Positions 9,271-19,217 are shown, numbered from the stretch's first letter. The stretch: 64,000 nt of DNA from Caballeronia sp. M1242 (GCF_017220215.1 NZ_CP071129.1:744001-808000), one strand, 5' to 3'. Numbers and translations are program-made. Notes: generated by a model not told the origin, from the letters alone.

Positions 9271-10641
9271 CTACAACTGCGAAAGCAATACGAGCGAGAA
9301 GGCCGCGATGATCCACATCGCCGGCTTGATCTCGTTGAAGCGCCCGGTCGCCGACTTCAGCACGACGAACGCGAGAAAGCCGTAGGCGACGCCGTCGGTG
9401 ATCGAGTAGGTCAGCGGAATCAGGATCATCGCGAGGAACGCGGGAATGGCTTCATCGAAGCGATGCCATTCGATCTGCGTGATCGCTTCCATCATGAACA
9501 CGCCGACGAGCACGAGCGCCGGCGCGGTCGCGATTGCCGGAACGAGCGACAGGAGCGGCGAGAGAAACAGGAACGGCAGAAAGCACAGGCCCGCGACGAC
9601 GGCGACGAGTCCGGTGCGCCCGCCCGCCGAAATGCCCGCCGCCGATTCGATATACGCGTTCGCCGGACTCGTGCCGAGCGGCGCGGAAACGAGCGCGGAA
9701 AAGGCGTCGACCATCATCGACTGGCGGATGTTGCGCGGGTTGCCGTTCGCGTCGAACAGCTTGCCGGCCTCCGAGATCGCCATGAACGTGGAAAGCGCGT
9801 CGAAGAACGACGTGAAGAGCATCACGAAGATGAACGGCCAGTAGACCACCTTGAGCGCGCCCGTCAGGTCCAGTTGCCAGATGCCCGAGAAGTCCGGCGC
9901 GGCGAAGAGGCCGTTCCAGTTCACGAGCGTTTTCGTGGCGATGGCGGCGGGCCAGTACGCGGTGCCGTCGCCCCAGACGCGGCCGATGGGAATGGCGATG
10001 ATCGTCGTGAACACGATGCCGAGCATCAGCGCGCCGGTCACCTTGCGCGCGACGAGAATCGTCGTGACGGCAAGGCCGATCAGGAACGTGATGACCACCG
10101 GATTGAGCGAGGCCGAATGCACGATCGTCACCGGATCGCCGACGACGAACTTCGCGTTCACGAGCCCGATCAGGCTGATGAACAAGCCGATGCCGCACGA
10201 CACCGCGTGGCGCAGGTTCGCGGGAATCGCATCGACAACGAGCTTGCGCGCGTTGAACACCGCGAGCACCGCGAAGATCACGCCGGCCCAGAACACGCAG
10301 CCGAGCGCGGTTTGCCACGGCATCTTGCCGCCGTGGACCATCACGAAGGCGAAGAGCGCGTTCATGCCCATGCCCGGCGCGACGAGCACGGGGTTGCGCG
10401 CGTAGAGGCCCATCGCGCAGCTGCCGAGAAAGCTGACGATGACCGTTGCCGTCAACGCCGCCGGAAACGGCACGCCGGCCTGCGAAAGAATGCCGGGATT
10501 GACGACGATGATGTACATCGCCGTGAGAAACGTCGTGATGCCCGCGACGATCTCGGTCTTCGTGCGCGAGCCGGCCGCGCGAATGCCGAAGAATCGTTCG
10601 AGGGCGGTGGTGTCGCGTTGGGTTGTTGCTGTGGTATCCAT
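9271..10641 (-). CDS. NCS2-family purine base permease (guanine/hypoxanthine/adenine)
   Basis: A 456 aa inner-membrane permease of the AzgA/PbuG branch of the nucleobase-cation symporter-2 family. The N-terminus (ERFFGIRAAGSRTKTEIVAG, then TFLTAMYIIVVNP) and APGMGMNALFAF are characteristic of purine-specific members. LGTSPANAYIESAAGISAGGRTG in the second half is the conserved substrate-site region. It has about 13 hydrophobic segments. The gaps to the genes on either side are only about 30 bp, so it is in the purine operon. It should import the bases deaminated by its neighbours. Confidence 0.9.
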   Translation of the reverse strand: MDTTATTQRDTTALERFFGIRAAGSRTKTEIVAGITTFLTAMYIIVVNPGILSQAGVPFPAALTATVIVSFLGSCAMGLYARNPVLVAPGMGMNALFAFVMVHGGKMPWQTALGCVFWAGVIFAVLAVFNARKLVVDAIPANLRHAVSCGIGLFISLIGLVNAKFVVGDPVTIVHSASLNPVVITFLIGLAVTTILVARKVTGALMLGIVFTTIIAIPIGRVWGDGTAYWPAAIATKTLVNWNGLFAAPDFSGIWQLDLTGALKVVYWPFIFVMLFTSFFDALSTFMAISEAGKLFDANGNPRNIRQSMMVDAFSALVSAPLGTSPANAYIESAAGISAGGRTGLVAVVAGLCFLPFLFLSPLLSLVPAIATAPALVLVGVFMMEAITQIEWHRFDEAIPAFLAMILIPLTYSITDGVAYGFLAFVVLKSATGRFNEIKPAMWIIAAFSLVLLSQL

Positions 10642-10674
10642 CTTTATTGCGTTTAGTACGGTTAGTGCTTGGCT

Positions 10675-11697
10675 TTACTGCTTCCAGTACGCGTCGAGGC
10701 GCGCGACCATCGCGGCGCGTTCCTCGTCGGTGACGAACGAGGCTTCCAGGCTGTTCTTCAGCAGCGTGTAGACCTCCTTGTCGGAGAGCTTCAGCGCATC
10801 GACGATGGCGAAGTAGTTCGCGTTGACGTAGCCGCCGAAGTACGCGGGATCGTCCGAATTGATCATCACCGCGACGCCCTGATCCAGCAGGTCTTTCAGC
10901 GTGTGCTTGGTCATGTCGTCGAACACGCAGAGCTTGATGTTCGAGAGCGGGCACACGGTCAGCGCGATGCGCGCATCCGCGAGACGCGCGACGAGCGCCG
11001 CGTCTTCGATGCTGCGCACGCCGTGATCGACGCGATCCACCTTGAGCACATCCAGCGCCTCGTAGACATACGCGGGCGGCCCTTCCTCGCCCGCATGCGC
11101 GACGAGCTTCAGCCCGCGCTCCCGCGCCTTCGCGAAGACGCGTTCGAATTTCGACGGCGGATGCCCGCGTTCCGACGAATCCAGCCCGACACCGATCAGC
11201 CGATGCGCGTACTGGTCGAAGAGCGGCAGCGCGCTTTCGTACGTGGCGAGCGCGTCTTCCTCGGAAAGATGACGCAGGAAGCACAGAATCAGCTTCGACG
11301 TGAGGCCGCGTTTCTCGCCTTCGGCGAGCGCGCGCTCGATGCCCGCGACGACCGTCTCAATAGCGACGCCGCGCTCCGTATGCGTTTGCGGATCGAAGAA
11401 GATCTCCGCGTGCGTGACGTGGTCGGCGAGCGCGCGCTCGACGTAGGCCATCGTCATGTCGTAGAAATCGGCCTCATGCAGCAGGACGCTCGCGCCCGCG
11501 TAGTAGATGTCGAGGAACGACTGCAAGTCGGTGAACGCGTACGCGGCGCGCAGCGCGTCGATGGAGTCGTACGCGAGCTTCACGCCGTTCCTTTCGGCAA
11601 GCGCGAAGATCAGTTCGGGCTCCAGCGATCCTTCGATGTGAATGTGCAGTTCCGCCTTCGGCGCGCGCGCGATCTTGTCGGCGAGTGTGGGATTCAT
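10675..11697 (-). CDS. Adenosine deaminase-family amidohydrolase, probably adenine deaminase
   Basis: A 340 aa zinc-dependent enzyme of the adenosine/AMP deaminase superfamily. Zinc and catalytic motifs are HIHIEGSLEPEL (18-29), AHAGEEG, DHGVRS and NSDDPAYFGGYV. Usually annotated as adenosine deaminase (add). However, Glu rather than Asp after HxHx, and the NSDDPAYFGG loop, match the adenine deaminase subgroup (yeast Aah1 type) better than classical Add, which has HxHLDG and NTDDP. With guaD, an NCS2 base permease and xdh around it, adenine to hypoxanthine is the more coherent reaction. This choice is inference. Confidence 0.82.
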   Translation of the reverse strand: MNPTLADKIARAPKAELHIHIEGSLEPELIFALAERNGVKLAYDSIDALRAAYAFTDLQSFLDIYYAGASVLLHEADFYDMTMAYVERALADHVTHAEIFFDPQTHTERGVAIETVVAGIERALAEGEKRGLTSKLILCFLRHLSEEDALATYESALPLFDQYAHRLIGVGLDSSERGHPPSKFERVFAKARERGLKLVAHAGEEGPPAYVYEALDVLKVDRVDHGVRSIEDAALVARLADARIALTVCPLSNIKLCVFDDMTKHTLKDLLDQGVAVMINSDDPAYFGGYVNANYFAIVDALKLSDKEVYTLLKNSLEASFVTDEERAAMVARLDAYWKQ

Positions 11698-11742
11698 GGG
11701 CTTGGGGTTCTTATGTCGATGCCTAGGGGCTTCCGCTCGGGG

Positions 11743-12759
11743 TCAAGCGGTCTGTTGCGACGACGCGGAAAGCTCGGCACGCGCTTCCACGGCCTGCAGC
11801 AGCTGGGCGGCTGCTGCGACGGCGATCACTTCGGGGGCCTTATCGACGATGCCGTCGATGCCGATCGGACACACCATCCTCGCAATACGCGCCGGGTCGA
11901 TGCCGCGCGCCGCGAGCCGGTGCTCGAACTGCCGGCGCTTCGTGTGCGAGCCGATCATGCCGAAGAACGCGAAGTCGCCGCGCGCGAGAATGCGTTCGGC
12001 CAGCACGAGATCCACCGCATGGTTGTGCGTCATGACGATGAAGTACGTGCCGGCCGGCGCGTTGTCGACGGCTTCGTCGGGCGCGTCGTTCGGCTCGATC
12101 GTCACGTTGTCCGGCACGAACTGCGCGGCCGGGAACGCGGCGTCGCGCTCGTCGACCCATCGCACGTGACAGGGCAGCGTGGCGAGCACGCGCACGAGCG
12201 CCGCGCCCACGTGACCCGCGCCGAACAGCACCACCTGAAAGTCGCGCGGCGCGATGGTTTCGGTGAGCAGCGCGCCGCTCTCGTCGAAGCCGGCGCCGTC
12301 CCACAACAGGCAGTCGGCGGTGTCGGCGCCCGGCTCGGGATCGGACAGCATCACGGCGTCGGGCATCGGCGCGAAGGAGACGCTGCGCACCGTCGAAAGC
12401 CCGGCCGCCGTGCGTTTGGCGAGCGAAGTCACCCAGTTCAGGTCCGATACGTCGAGCCGCTCGAACGCGAGCACGACCGCGCCGCCGCAGCACTGGCCGA
12501 GGCTCGGACCGAGCGCGAAACGTTCGAGCCGGCGCATGCGCGGGCTGCGCATGCCGTCCTTCAGCACTTGCCGGGCGGTTTCAATCGCCTTCCATTCGAG
12601 ATGGCCGCCGCCGATGGTGTAGCGGGCGTCCTCGCGCGTGACGATCATCTTCGTGCCCGGCTCGCGCGGCGCGGAGCCTTCGACACGCGCGACCGTCACG
12701 AGCACGACGGCGTCGCCGTGCGCGAGCAGGTGTTGCAGGTCGTTCAGCCAAACTTGCAT
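11743..12759 (-). CDS. xdhC: Xanthine dehydrogenase accessory protein (MoCo sulfuration chaperone)
   Basis: A 338 aa XdhC/CoxI protein that binds molybdenum cofactor, promotes its sulfuration and inserts it into the xdhB product. The N-terminal part has GSAPREPGTKMIV and GGGHLEWKAIETA, typical of XdhC. The C-terminal part is a Rossmann domain starting with VVLFGAGHVGAAL and containing FFGMIGSHTKRRQFEHRL. It lies 46 bp downstream of xdhB in the same orientation. Confidence 0.93.
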   Translation of the reverse strand: MQVWLNDLQHLLAHGDAVVLVTVARVEGSAPREPGTKMIVTREDARYTIGGGHLEWKAIETARQVLKDGMRSPRMRRLERFALGPSLGQCCGGAVVLAFERLDVSDLNWVTSLAKRTAAGLSTVRSVSFAPMPDAVMLSDPEPGADTADCLLWDGAGFDESGALLTETIAPRDFQVVLFGAGHVGAALVRVLATLPCHVRWVDERDAAFPAAQFVPDNVTIEPNDAPDEAVDNAPAGTYFIVMTHNHAVDLVLAERILARGDFAFFGMIGSHTKRRQFEHRLAARGIDPARIARMVCPIGIDGIVDKAPEVIAVAAAAQLLQAVEARAELSASSQQTA

Positions 12760-12805
12760 GGATGAGGCTCCGGGAGAGAATCGGGTTATTGCGTCGTCGC
12801 AGGCG

Positions 12806-15199
12806 CTAGTTTACCGGGGCGGCGGCCTCCGCCTCGGCGGGGACGGAAGCGAGCGCATCGAGAATCGCTTCGGGCGTGGCGGGCGCGCGCAGTTTCGGCG
12901 CGTTCGGCGCGTCGGGCGAAGCGCCCGCGATGGCCGCGCGGATCGCGAGCAGCACCGAAAACGCGAGCAACAGCGGCGGCTCGCCGACCGCCTTCGAGCG
13001 GAAGATGGTCGGCTCGACGTTCTCGTTGCCCGCGCCGCGAAAGAGCGCGACGTGGAACGCGGCGGGCGTGTCGTTGACGGCGGGAATCTTGTAGGTGGAA
13101 GGCGCGTGCGTCATCAGGCGTCCGTCGCGGTTCCACCACAGTTCCTCCGTCGTGAGCCAGCCCATGCCCTGAACGAAGCCGCCTTCCACTTGTCCCAAAT
13201 CGATGGCCGGATTGATCGAGCGCCCCGCGTCGTGAAGCACGTCGGCGCGTAGCAGCTTCCATTCGCCGGTGAGCGTATCGACGACGACTTCCGACACCGC
13301 CGCGCCGTACGCGAAGTAGTAGAACGGATGACCGGTCAGCGTCTTCGCGTCCCAATGAACCTTGGGCGTGGCGTAGAAGCCGTCGGACCACAACTGCACG
13401 CGCGCCAGATACGCGGCCGCGACCAGTTGATCGAAGGGCATCTGCCCGCCGTTCGCCTCGACCACGCCGCCGTGAAAGCGCACGTCCGCGGCTGCGCCGC
13501 CGAGCTGCTTCGCGGCCAGTTCCGCGAGGCGCGTGCGGATGGTCAGCGCCGCCGCTTCCGCCGCCTTGCCGTTCAGATCGCTTCCGGTGGATGCCGCCGT
13601 CGCCGACGTATTCGCGACCTTCGACGTATCGGTGGCCGTCACCCGCACGCGCGCCAGGCCGATGCCGAGCACGCTCGCCACCACTTGCGCGACCTTCGTG
13701 TTGAGCCCCTGGCCCATTTCCGTGCCGCCATGATTGACGAGCACCGAGCCGTCCTTGTAGACGTGCACGAGCGCGCCGGCCTGATTCAGAAACGGCACGT
13801 TGAACGAGATGCCGAACTTGACCGGCGTGAACGCGATGCCGCGCTTTAGCACGTCGTTCGTCGCGTTGAACGCGGCAATCGCTTGGCGGCGCGCGTGGTA
13901 ATCGCTGGACGCGATCAATTCGTCGGTGAGCGGCGCGAGCACGTTGTCCGCGACGGTCTGGCCGTACGGCGTGACGTCGCGCTCGTCGATGCCGTAGTAG
14001 TTCGCGCGCCGCACATCGAGCGGATCGCGCTTGAGCCGATGCGCGATTTCATCGAGCATCACTTCCATCACGAGCGCGCCTTGCGGGCCGCCGAAGCCGC
14101 GAAACGCCGTGTTCGACTGCGTGTTGGTCTTGCAGCAGAACGCGCGGATATCGACATCGCTCAGGAAATACGCGTTGTCGAAGTGGCACACGGCGCGCGT
14201 CGCGACCGCGCCCGACAAGTCCGCCGAATAGCCGGCCCGCAGCGCAATCTCGACGCGCGCGCCGACGATACGGCCGTCGTCGTCGAAGCCGGCTTCGTAT
14301 TCGTAGACCGCGTCGTGGCGCTTGCCGGTGATCATGAAGTCGTCGTCGCGATCGGCGCGCAGCTTCACCGGGCGCTTGAGCACATGGGCGGCGAGCGCCG
14401 CGACGCACGCAAAGAGCGCGGATTGCGATTCCTTGCCGCCGAAGCCGCCGCCCATGCGCCGGCATTCGCACACGACCGCGTGCGTCGGCCAGTCGAGCAT
14501 GTGCGCGACGACCTGCTGCATTTCGCTCGGATGCTGCGTCGAGCTGTAGACGAGCATGCCGTCCGATTCCTTCGGCACGGCATACGCCACCTGGCCTTCG
14601 AGATAGAACTGCTCCTGCCCGCCGACCTCGAATTCCCCAGCAATTCGATGCTTCGCCCCCGCGATGCGCGCTTCCGGATCGCCGCGTTTCAGATGCAGCG
14701 GCGGCAGCACGAACTGCTTGCGCGCCTTGGCTTCGCGCGGCGTCAGGACGGCTTCGAGCGGCTCGTAGCGCACCACGTCGTCGCTTTTGGCGAGCGCGGC
14801 GGCGCGGCGCGCCAGATCGTGCGTCTCTGCGATCACCGCGAACACCGGCTGCCCGAGGTACTGCACTTCGTCGGCGGCGAGGATCGGGTCGTCGTGCAGC
14901 ACCGGGCCGCAGTTGTTCTCGCCGCGAATGTCGGCGGCGGTCAGAACCGCGACGACGCCGGGCGCGGCACGCACAGCGTCCAGATTCATCGAGACGATGC
15001 GCGCGTGTGCGTATCGCGACAGGCCGAGCGCCGCGTGCAGGGTGCCGCGCAATTCGCGGATGTCGTCGGTGTAGACCGCCTCGCCGCTCACATGCAGCGC
15101 CGCCGATTCGTGCGGCAGCGCGGCGCCCGCGGCGTCGACGTCCACGTTGGCGGGACGGGCGGCGGCATCCAGTGCGATCGGTTCGCTGGCCTTGTTCAT
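12806..15199 (-). CDS. xdhB: Xanthine dehydrogenase molybdopterin-binding subunit
   Basis: Large catalytic subunit of 797 aa that oxidises hypoxanthine and xanthine to urate at a Mo-molybdopterin centre. Visible landmarks are the GGQEQFYLEGQ and GGGFGGKES molybdopterin loops, FRGFGGPQG, and the active-site Glu in VGEPPLLLAF near the C-terminus. The start is the ATG before NKASEPIALD, overlapping xdhA by 4 bp (ATGA). The same frame runs open into the xdhA region to about 16009, but that extension is a shadow of xdhA and is not part of this protein. Confidence 0.95.
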   Translation of the reverse strand: MNKASEPIALDAAARPANVDVDAAGAALPHESAALHVSGEAVYTDDIRELRGTLHAALGLSRYAHARIVSMNLDAVRAAPGVVAVLTAADIRGENNCGPVLHDDPILAADEVQYLGQPVFAVIAETHDLARRAAALAKSDDVVRYEPLEAVLTPREAKARKQFVLPPLHLKRGDPEARIAGAKHRIAGEFEVGGQEQFYLEGQVAYAVPKESDGMLVYSSTQHPSEMQQVVAHMLDWPTHAVVCECRRMGGGFGGKESQSALFACVAALAAHVLKRPVKLRADRDDDFMITGKRHDAVYEYEAGFDDDGRIVGARVEIALRAGYSADLSGAVATRAVCHFDNAYFLSDVDIRAFCCKTNTQSNTAFRGFGGPQGALVMEVMLDEIAHRLKRDPLDVRRANYYGIDERDVTPYGQTVADNVLAPLTDELIASSDYHARRQAIAAFNATNDVLKRGIAFTPVKFGISFNVPFLNQAGALVHVYKDGSVLVNHGGTEMGQGLNTKVAQVVASVLGIGLARVRVTATDTSKVANTSATAASTGSDLNGKAAEAAALTIRTRLAELAAKQLGGAAADVRFHGGVVEANGGQMPFDQLVAAAYLARVQLWSDGFYATPKVHWDAKTLTGHPFYYFAYGAAVSEVVVDTLTGEWKLLRADVLHDAGRSINPAIDLGQVEGGFVQGMGWLTTEELWWNRDGRLMTHAPSTYKIPAVNDTPAAFHVALFRGAGNENVEPTIFRSKAVGEPPLLLAFSVLLAIRAAIAGASPDAPNAPKLRAPATPEAILDALASVPAEAEAAAPVN

Positions 15200-16722
15200 G
15201 GCTGCTCCTCGGAGATCGACGCATGCGCGGCGTAGGCGAACGCGTTCACTTGGGCCAGCGCGAGCGGCGCGTCGGCGCGCGTCTCCAGATGGAAGCGCCG
15301 CAGCAGGTTGCGCGCCACCTTCGCCCGATACGCGCTCGATGCGCGCATGTCGGTGAGCGGCTGGAAGTCGGCATCGAGCGCGTTCATGGCGGCGCGCACG
15401 GTGTCGTCGCTCCATTGCGCGCCGATCAGCGCCGCTTCGACCTGAGCCGCGCGTTTGGGCGTCGCCGCCATGCCGCCGAATGCAATCCGCGCGCTCGTCA
15501 CGCGATGGCTGTCGTCCAGCCGGATCGCGAAAGCGCCGCAGACGGCGGAGATGTCCTGATCGTAGCGCTTCGCCACCTTGTACGTCCGGAACCGCAAGTC
15601 CGCGGCAGGGCGCGGCACGCGGATGGCCGCGATGAATTCGCCCGGCTGAAGCGCGGTCTTCTGATACGCGAGGTAGAACGCGTCGAGCGGCATCGTGCGC
15701 GTTTTGTCGGCGTGTTGCAGCACGAGTTCGGCGTCGAGCGCGATGAGCGCGGGCATCGAATCGCCGATCGGCGAGCCGTTCGCGATGTTGCCGCCGAGCG
15801 TGCCGGCATTGCGGATCGGGCGCGACGCGAAGCGCGTCCAGAGTTCGGCGAGTTCGGGGTAATCGGCGGTAAGCGCGGCATACGCATCTTCGAGCGATGC
15901 CGCCGCGCCGATCGTCAGCGTCTGCGCGTCGCGCTCGATGCGCTTCAGTTCCTCGACATTGCCGATAAACAGAATGTCGCCGAGATCGCGAAACTGCTTG
16001 GTGATCCACAGGCCGATATCCGTGCTGCCCGCGAGCAGACGCGCGTCCGGGTTCGCTGCCCTAAGGCTGGCGAATTCGGCGCGCGTGACGGGCGCATGAA
16101 ATGCCGGGGTGCCGAAGGCTTCGCCGCGCGCGTCGGGCGCGCGGTATTCGAACGTCTGCGTGCGGCGCAGGCCGGCGAGCGCGTCGCGGATCGCATCGCG
16201 GTCGAAAGCGGGCGGCGGATAGTCGAACATGCGCTCGGCGGCATCGATGATCGGCCGGTAACCGGTGCAGCGGCACAGATTGCCCGAGATGGCGGCGGCG
16301 ATTTCGTCGCGCGACGGCGGGCCGGCATCGCGAGGATGGGCGTGATACAGCGCCCACAGCGACATGACGAAGCCCGGCGTGCAGAAGCCGCATTGCGAGC
16401 CGTGACAATCGACGAGCGCCTGTTGCACAGGATGCAGCGCGCCGTCGGCGCCGCGCAGGTCTTCGACGGTGAACAGCGCGCGCGAATCGAGCGTCGGCAG
16501 AAGCTGGATGCACGCGTTGACGGCCTTGAGCGCGAGCTCGCCCGCTGAATCGAGTTCGCCGACGACCACGGTGCACGCGCCGCAATCGCCTTCGGCGCAG
16601 CCTTCTTTCGTGCCGGTGCAGTCGTTCGCGCGCAGATGCTGAAGCACGGTGCGCGTGGCGGGCGCATCGGCGATGTCGCGGACGGCGCCGCGGTGCAGAA
16701 AGCGGATGGTGTGCGTTGTCAT
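15196..16722 (-). CDS. xdhA: Xanthine dehydrogenase small subunit (two [2Fe-2S] clusters and FAD)
   Basis: A 508 aa electron-transfer subunit. Residues 1-80 form a plant-type ferredoxin domain with C42, C47, C50 and C71. Residues 85-165 are the second [2Fe-2S] domain with C111, C114, C150 and C152 (SQCGFCTPGF, NLCRCTGYRP). The rest is the FAD-binding and CO-dehydrogenase-like domain, with RNAGTLGGNIANGSPIGDS binding FAD. It is the first gene of the purine operon and is coupled to xdhB by a 4-bp overlap. An AT-rich palindrome lies about 130 bp upstream. Confidence 0.95.
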   Translation of the reverse strand: MTTHTIRFLHRGAVRDIADAPATRTVLQHLRANDCTGTKEGCAEGDCGACTVVVGELDSAGELALKAVNACIQLLPTLDSRALFTVEDLRGADGALHPVQQALVDCHGSQCGFCTPGFVMSLWALYHAHPRDAGPPSRDEIAAAISGNLCRCTGYRPIIDAAERMFDYPPPAFDRDAIRDALAGLRRTQTFEYRAPDARGEAFGTPAFHAPVTRAEFASLRAANPDARLLAGSTDIGLWITKQFRDLGDILFIGNVEELKRIERDAQTLTIGAAASLEDAYAALTADYPELAELWTRFASRPIRNAGTLGGNIANGSPIGDSMPALIALDAELVLQHADKTRTMPLDAFYLAYQKTALQPGEFIAAIRVPRPAADLRFRTYKVAKRYDQDISAVCGAFAIRLDDSHRVTSARIAFGGMAATPKRAAQVEAALIGAQWSDDTVRAAMNALDADFQPLTDMRASSAYRAKVARNLLRRFHLETRADAPLALAQVNAFAYAAHASISEEQP

Positions 16723-16853
16723 GAGCCGGGCAGGGACATTGCGGACCAGGCGCGCGTTACGCGGTTTCCGCCTGCATCCCGAAATTCCGGCATGTCACGC
16801 GGACTGCGCGCACGTAGATCGCCATCCAGCCTCGACCATAGCACCGCAATATC

Positions 16854-16869
16854 CCAAAAATATTTTTGG
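16854..16869. promoter_or_regulatory. Perfect 16-bp palindrome upstream of the xdh operon, candidate operator
   Basis: ccaaaaatatttttgg reads the same on both strands and stands out in GC-rich DNA. It lies 132-147 bp upstream of the xdhA start, in a spacer with no gene. No cognate regulator is encoded nearby. Role as an operator for purine control is inference. Confidence 0.4.
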
Positions 16870-16965
16870 CATCGTATTCAGATTATGCGGAAGGGGTGAT
16901 GCGGGGAAGTGAAATGCGAGAGAAACGCAAGACGCGCGGGACGTGAATGCCCGCGCCGAAGGCAA

Positions 16966-17511
16966 TCAAAGCGCCGCCGCCCGCGTTTTGCGCCTCGACC
17001 GGAGGCTCAACGCAACCAGCGCGAAGATGATGGCGAACGCGACCAGCGACCACTGCGGCAGCGTGAGCCCGAAAATCGGCGGATAAGCCGTCTCACAAAG
17101 CCCCGCCACCTTGAAGACTTGCGGCAGCCAGCGCGCGGGAGGCAGGCTGTCGACGACGGGTTGCAACGCGTCGAAGCCGCAGCTAAAGCCGGGATTCGCC
17201 TGAATGTAGACGTGCCGCGCGGCCGTGGCCAGCCCGCCGAGCGCCGAAAGCGCGACGAGCGCCTCCAGCAGCGCGACGCCGCGCCAGCCGTTGAAGCCCG
17301 CGCCGAGAAACGCGAAGACGGCGATCAGCACGAAGAAGTAGCGCTGGATAATGCACAGCGGACACGGGTCTTCGCCACGGAAGAACTGCAGATACAGCGC
17401 CCCGGCGACGAGCCCGAGACATACGAAGCCCAGCAGCGTCAAGAGCCGCCGCTCGCGGCGCAGCGCGCGGTCGTCCTCGTGCATCGTGAATTGATGTAGA
17501 TGGTTGTTCAT
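16966..17511 (-). CDS. dsbB: Disulfide bond formation protein B
   Basis: Inner-membrane quinone reductase that reoxidises DsbA. It has 181 aa and four hydrophobic helices. Both redox pairs are present: C50-P-L-C53 in the first periplasmic loop, and C111 and C139 in the second (FSCGF, AGLCE). The chosen ATG precedes NNHLHQF; a longer frame of 196 aa adds residues not typical of the family, and the Met at residue 10 is another option. It stands alone, between the purine operon and the amidase. Confidence 0.9.
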   Translation of the reverse strand: MNNHLHQFTMHEDDRALRRERRLLTLLGFVCLGLVAGALYLQFFRGEDPCPLCIIQRYFFVLIAVFAFLGAGFNGWRGVALLEALVALSALGGLATAARHVYIQANPGFSCGFDALQPVVDSLPPARWLPQVFKVAGLCETAYPPIFGLTLPQWSLVAFAIIFALVALSLRSRRKTRAAAL

Positions 17512-17624
17512 TATTTCGCAACGTTTCGAGAAGGAAGCACCTGACCGGGCGGGCATCCCGCAGGAATTCTAGCGCGATCGCCCGGTGCGAAACACAGCCG
17601 CGTTTTCGTGAACGATGCGGCGTG

Positions 17625-19004
17625 TCAGCGCGTCGTCTCCAGCACGGCTTCGACCGCGCGGCCGATGGACAGCAGCGTGTCGTCGGCGTTCGGCGCGCCC
17701 GCGAGCATGAGGCCGACCGGCGCCTCGCCGCGCCGATGACACGGCAGCGACAGCGCGCAGGCATCGAGAAAATTGAAGGTCGTCGGATTGCGCAGCACGA
17801 TCGCATTGGTGCGCGCGAAGCGGTCGTCGTCGGCTTCTAGGTCCGCGATGCGCGGCGGCAGCACGGGCACCGTCGGGCAGAGGATGGCGTCGAAGCGTTG
17901 CCAGAGCGTCGTGCGCGCGGCCTCGATCATGGCGGCGCGCGCCTCGCACAGTTCGATGTAGTCCGCGGCGCTCGCGGTTTCCGCGCGCATCAGACGCGCG
18001 AGCACGCGCGGATCGTATTCGCTCGCGTGCTCGGCAATCAGCTTGCGATGCCACGCGTACGCTTCGATCGCCACCAAGCCGAAGCGGTTGATTTCCGGCA
18101 GACGGTCGAGCGGCGCGAAGCGCACGTCTTCCACCAGCGCGCCCGCGGCGGCGAGATGATCGACCGCCGCCTGCACGGCCTGCGCGACAGGCGCTTCCAC
18201 GCCGTCCGTCACGTAATTCGTGAGCACGCCGAGGCGCACGCCGTCGAGCGGGCGCGTGGCGGGCACATCCGGCTCGCGCCCCGCGAGAATGCGGTCGACG
18301 AGCGCGCAACACGCGACCGTCGCGCCGATCGGCCCGAACGAATCGAGCGTCCTGGAAAGCGGCACGCCGCCGTGCTTCGGAATGCGGCTCGCGGTCGGCT
18401 TGAAGCCGGTGAGGCCGCAGAACGCGGCGGGAATGCGCAGCGAGCCGCCCGTATCGGTGCCGAGCGCGACGGCGGCCATGCCGTCCGCGACGGATGCCGC
18501 CGCGCCCGACGACGATCCGCCCGCGATGCGCGCGTCGTCCGGCAAGTTCGCGCGGTACGGCGAGCGGGGCGTGCCGTAGTGCGGATTGAGCCCGAGCCCC
18601 GAAAACGCGAACTCGCTCATGTTCGTGCGTCCGACGATCACCGCGCCCGCGCGGCGCAGGCGCGCCACCGTGACGGCGTCGGCGCGGGCCGGCTCGGCGT
18701 TCGCGAGCACGCGCGATCCGGCGCGCGTCACCTGACCTTCGACATCGAAGAGATCTTTCACGGACACCGGAATGCCCGCGAGCGGTGAGAGCACCGTCCC
18801 CGCGCGGCGCAGCGCGTCGTGCGCGTCGGCGGCGGCGCGGGCGTGTTCGGCATCGACCTGAAGGAACACGGTCGAGCCTTGGCCGTTGGGATCGGCGATC
18901 CGTTCCAGCGCGGTCTCGACGAGCGCGCGGCTCGTCGTGCGGCCGCACTTCAGTTCTGCGGCGAGAAGGGCTAGCGGGGGGAACTGCGGCGAAGTGGTCG
19001 GCAT
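17625..19004 (-). CDS. Amidase (amidase signature family)
   Basis: A 459 aa amidase-signature enzyme with the Ser-cisSer-Lys triad: Lys in PVSVKDLFD, the glycine/serine-rich GGSSSGAAASVADG, and the nucleophile region GTDTGGSLRIPAAFCGLTGFKPT. Substrate is unknown; members act on aryl or aliphatic amides, allophanate or Glu-tRNA. No gatB or gatC neighbour is present, so it is not GatA. It is monocistronic. About 210 bp upstream, to hemN, contain no visible gene. Confidence 0.88.
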   Translation of the reverse strand: MPTTSPQFPPLALLAAELKCGRTTSRALVETALERIADPNGQGSTVFLQVDAEHARAAADAHDALRRAGTVLSPLAGIPVSVKDLFDVEGQVTRAGSRVLANAEPARADAVTVARLRRAGAVIVGRTNMSEFAFSGLGLNPHYGTPRSPYRANLPDDARIAGGSSSGAAASVADGMAAVALGTDTGGSLRIPAAFCGLTGFKPTASRIPKHGGVPLSRTLDSFGPIGATVACCALVDRILAGREPDVPATRPLDGVRLGVLTNYVTDGVEAPVAQAVQAAVDHLAAAGALVEDVRFAPLDRLPEINRFGLVAIEAYAWHRKLIAEHASEYDPRVLARLMRAETASAADYIELCEARAAMIEAARTTLWQRFDAILCPTVPVLPPRIADLEADDDRFARTNAIVLRNPTTFNFLDACALSLPCHRRGEAPVGLMLAGAPNADDTLLSIGRAVEAVLETTR

Positions 19005-19217
19005 GGCATCGAGCAGTGGCGTTGCCGGCGGCGGCGCAGGCGAAGCGTGCGGCGGGCTTCGTTGATCGTGCCGGCGGCGGTCCGATGCGGGCGGCGGCGC
19101 GACGCATCGGCGGTGAAAGGGCGGGCGGTCGTGGCGAAGTGAAGCCGGACGCCCAGGGTGGCTGTCATTCTAAGCCAGCGCAGTAAGAAATACGCGAGCT
19201 CGCGATGAGTCGTGTGT

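Noticed and set aside
10675..12765. 698-codon + strand frame across add and xdhC
   Set aside because: It spans two convincing - strand genes and their spacer, with composition of a shadow frame and no family sequence.
12806..16009. One open frame of over 1000 codons covering xdhB and much of xdhA
   Set aside because: Only the part below 15199 has XdhB sequence. The rest is an out-of-frame, Arg-rich shadow of xdhA, which is itself intact in its own frame.
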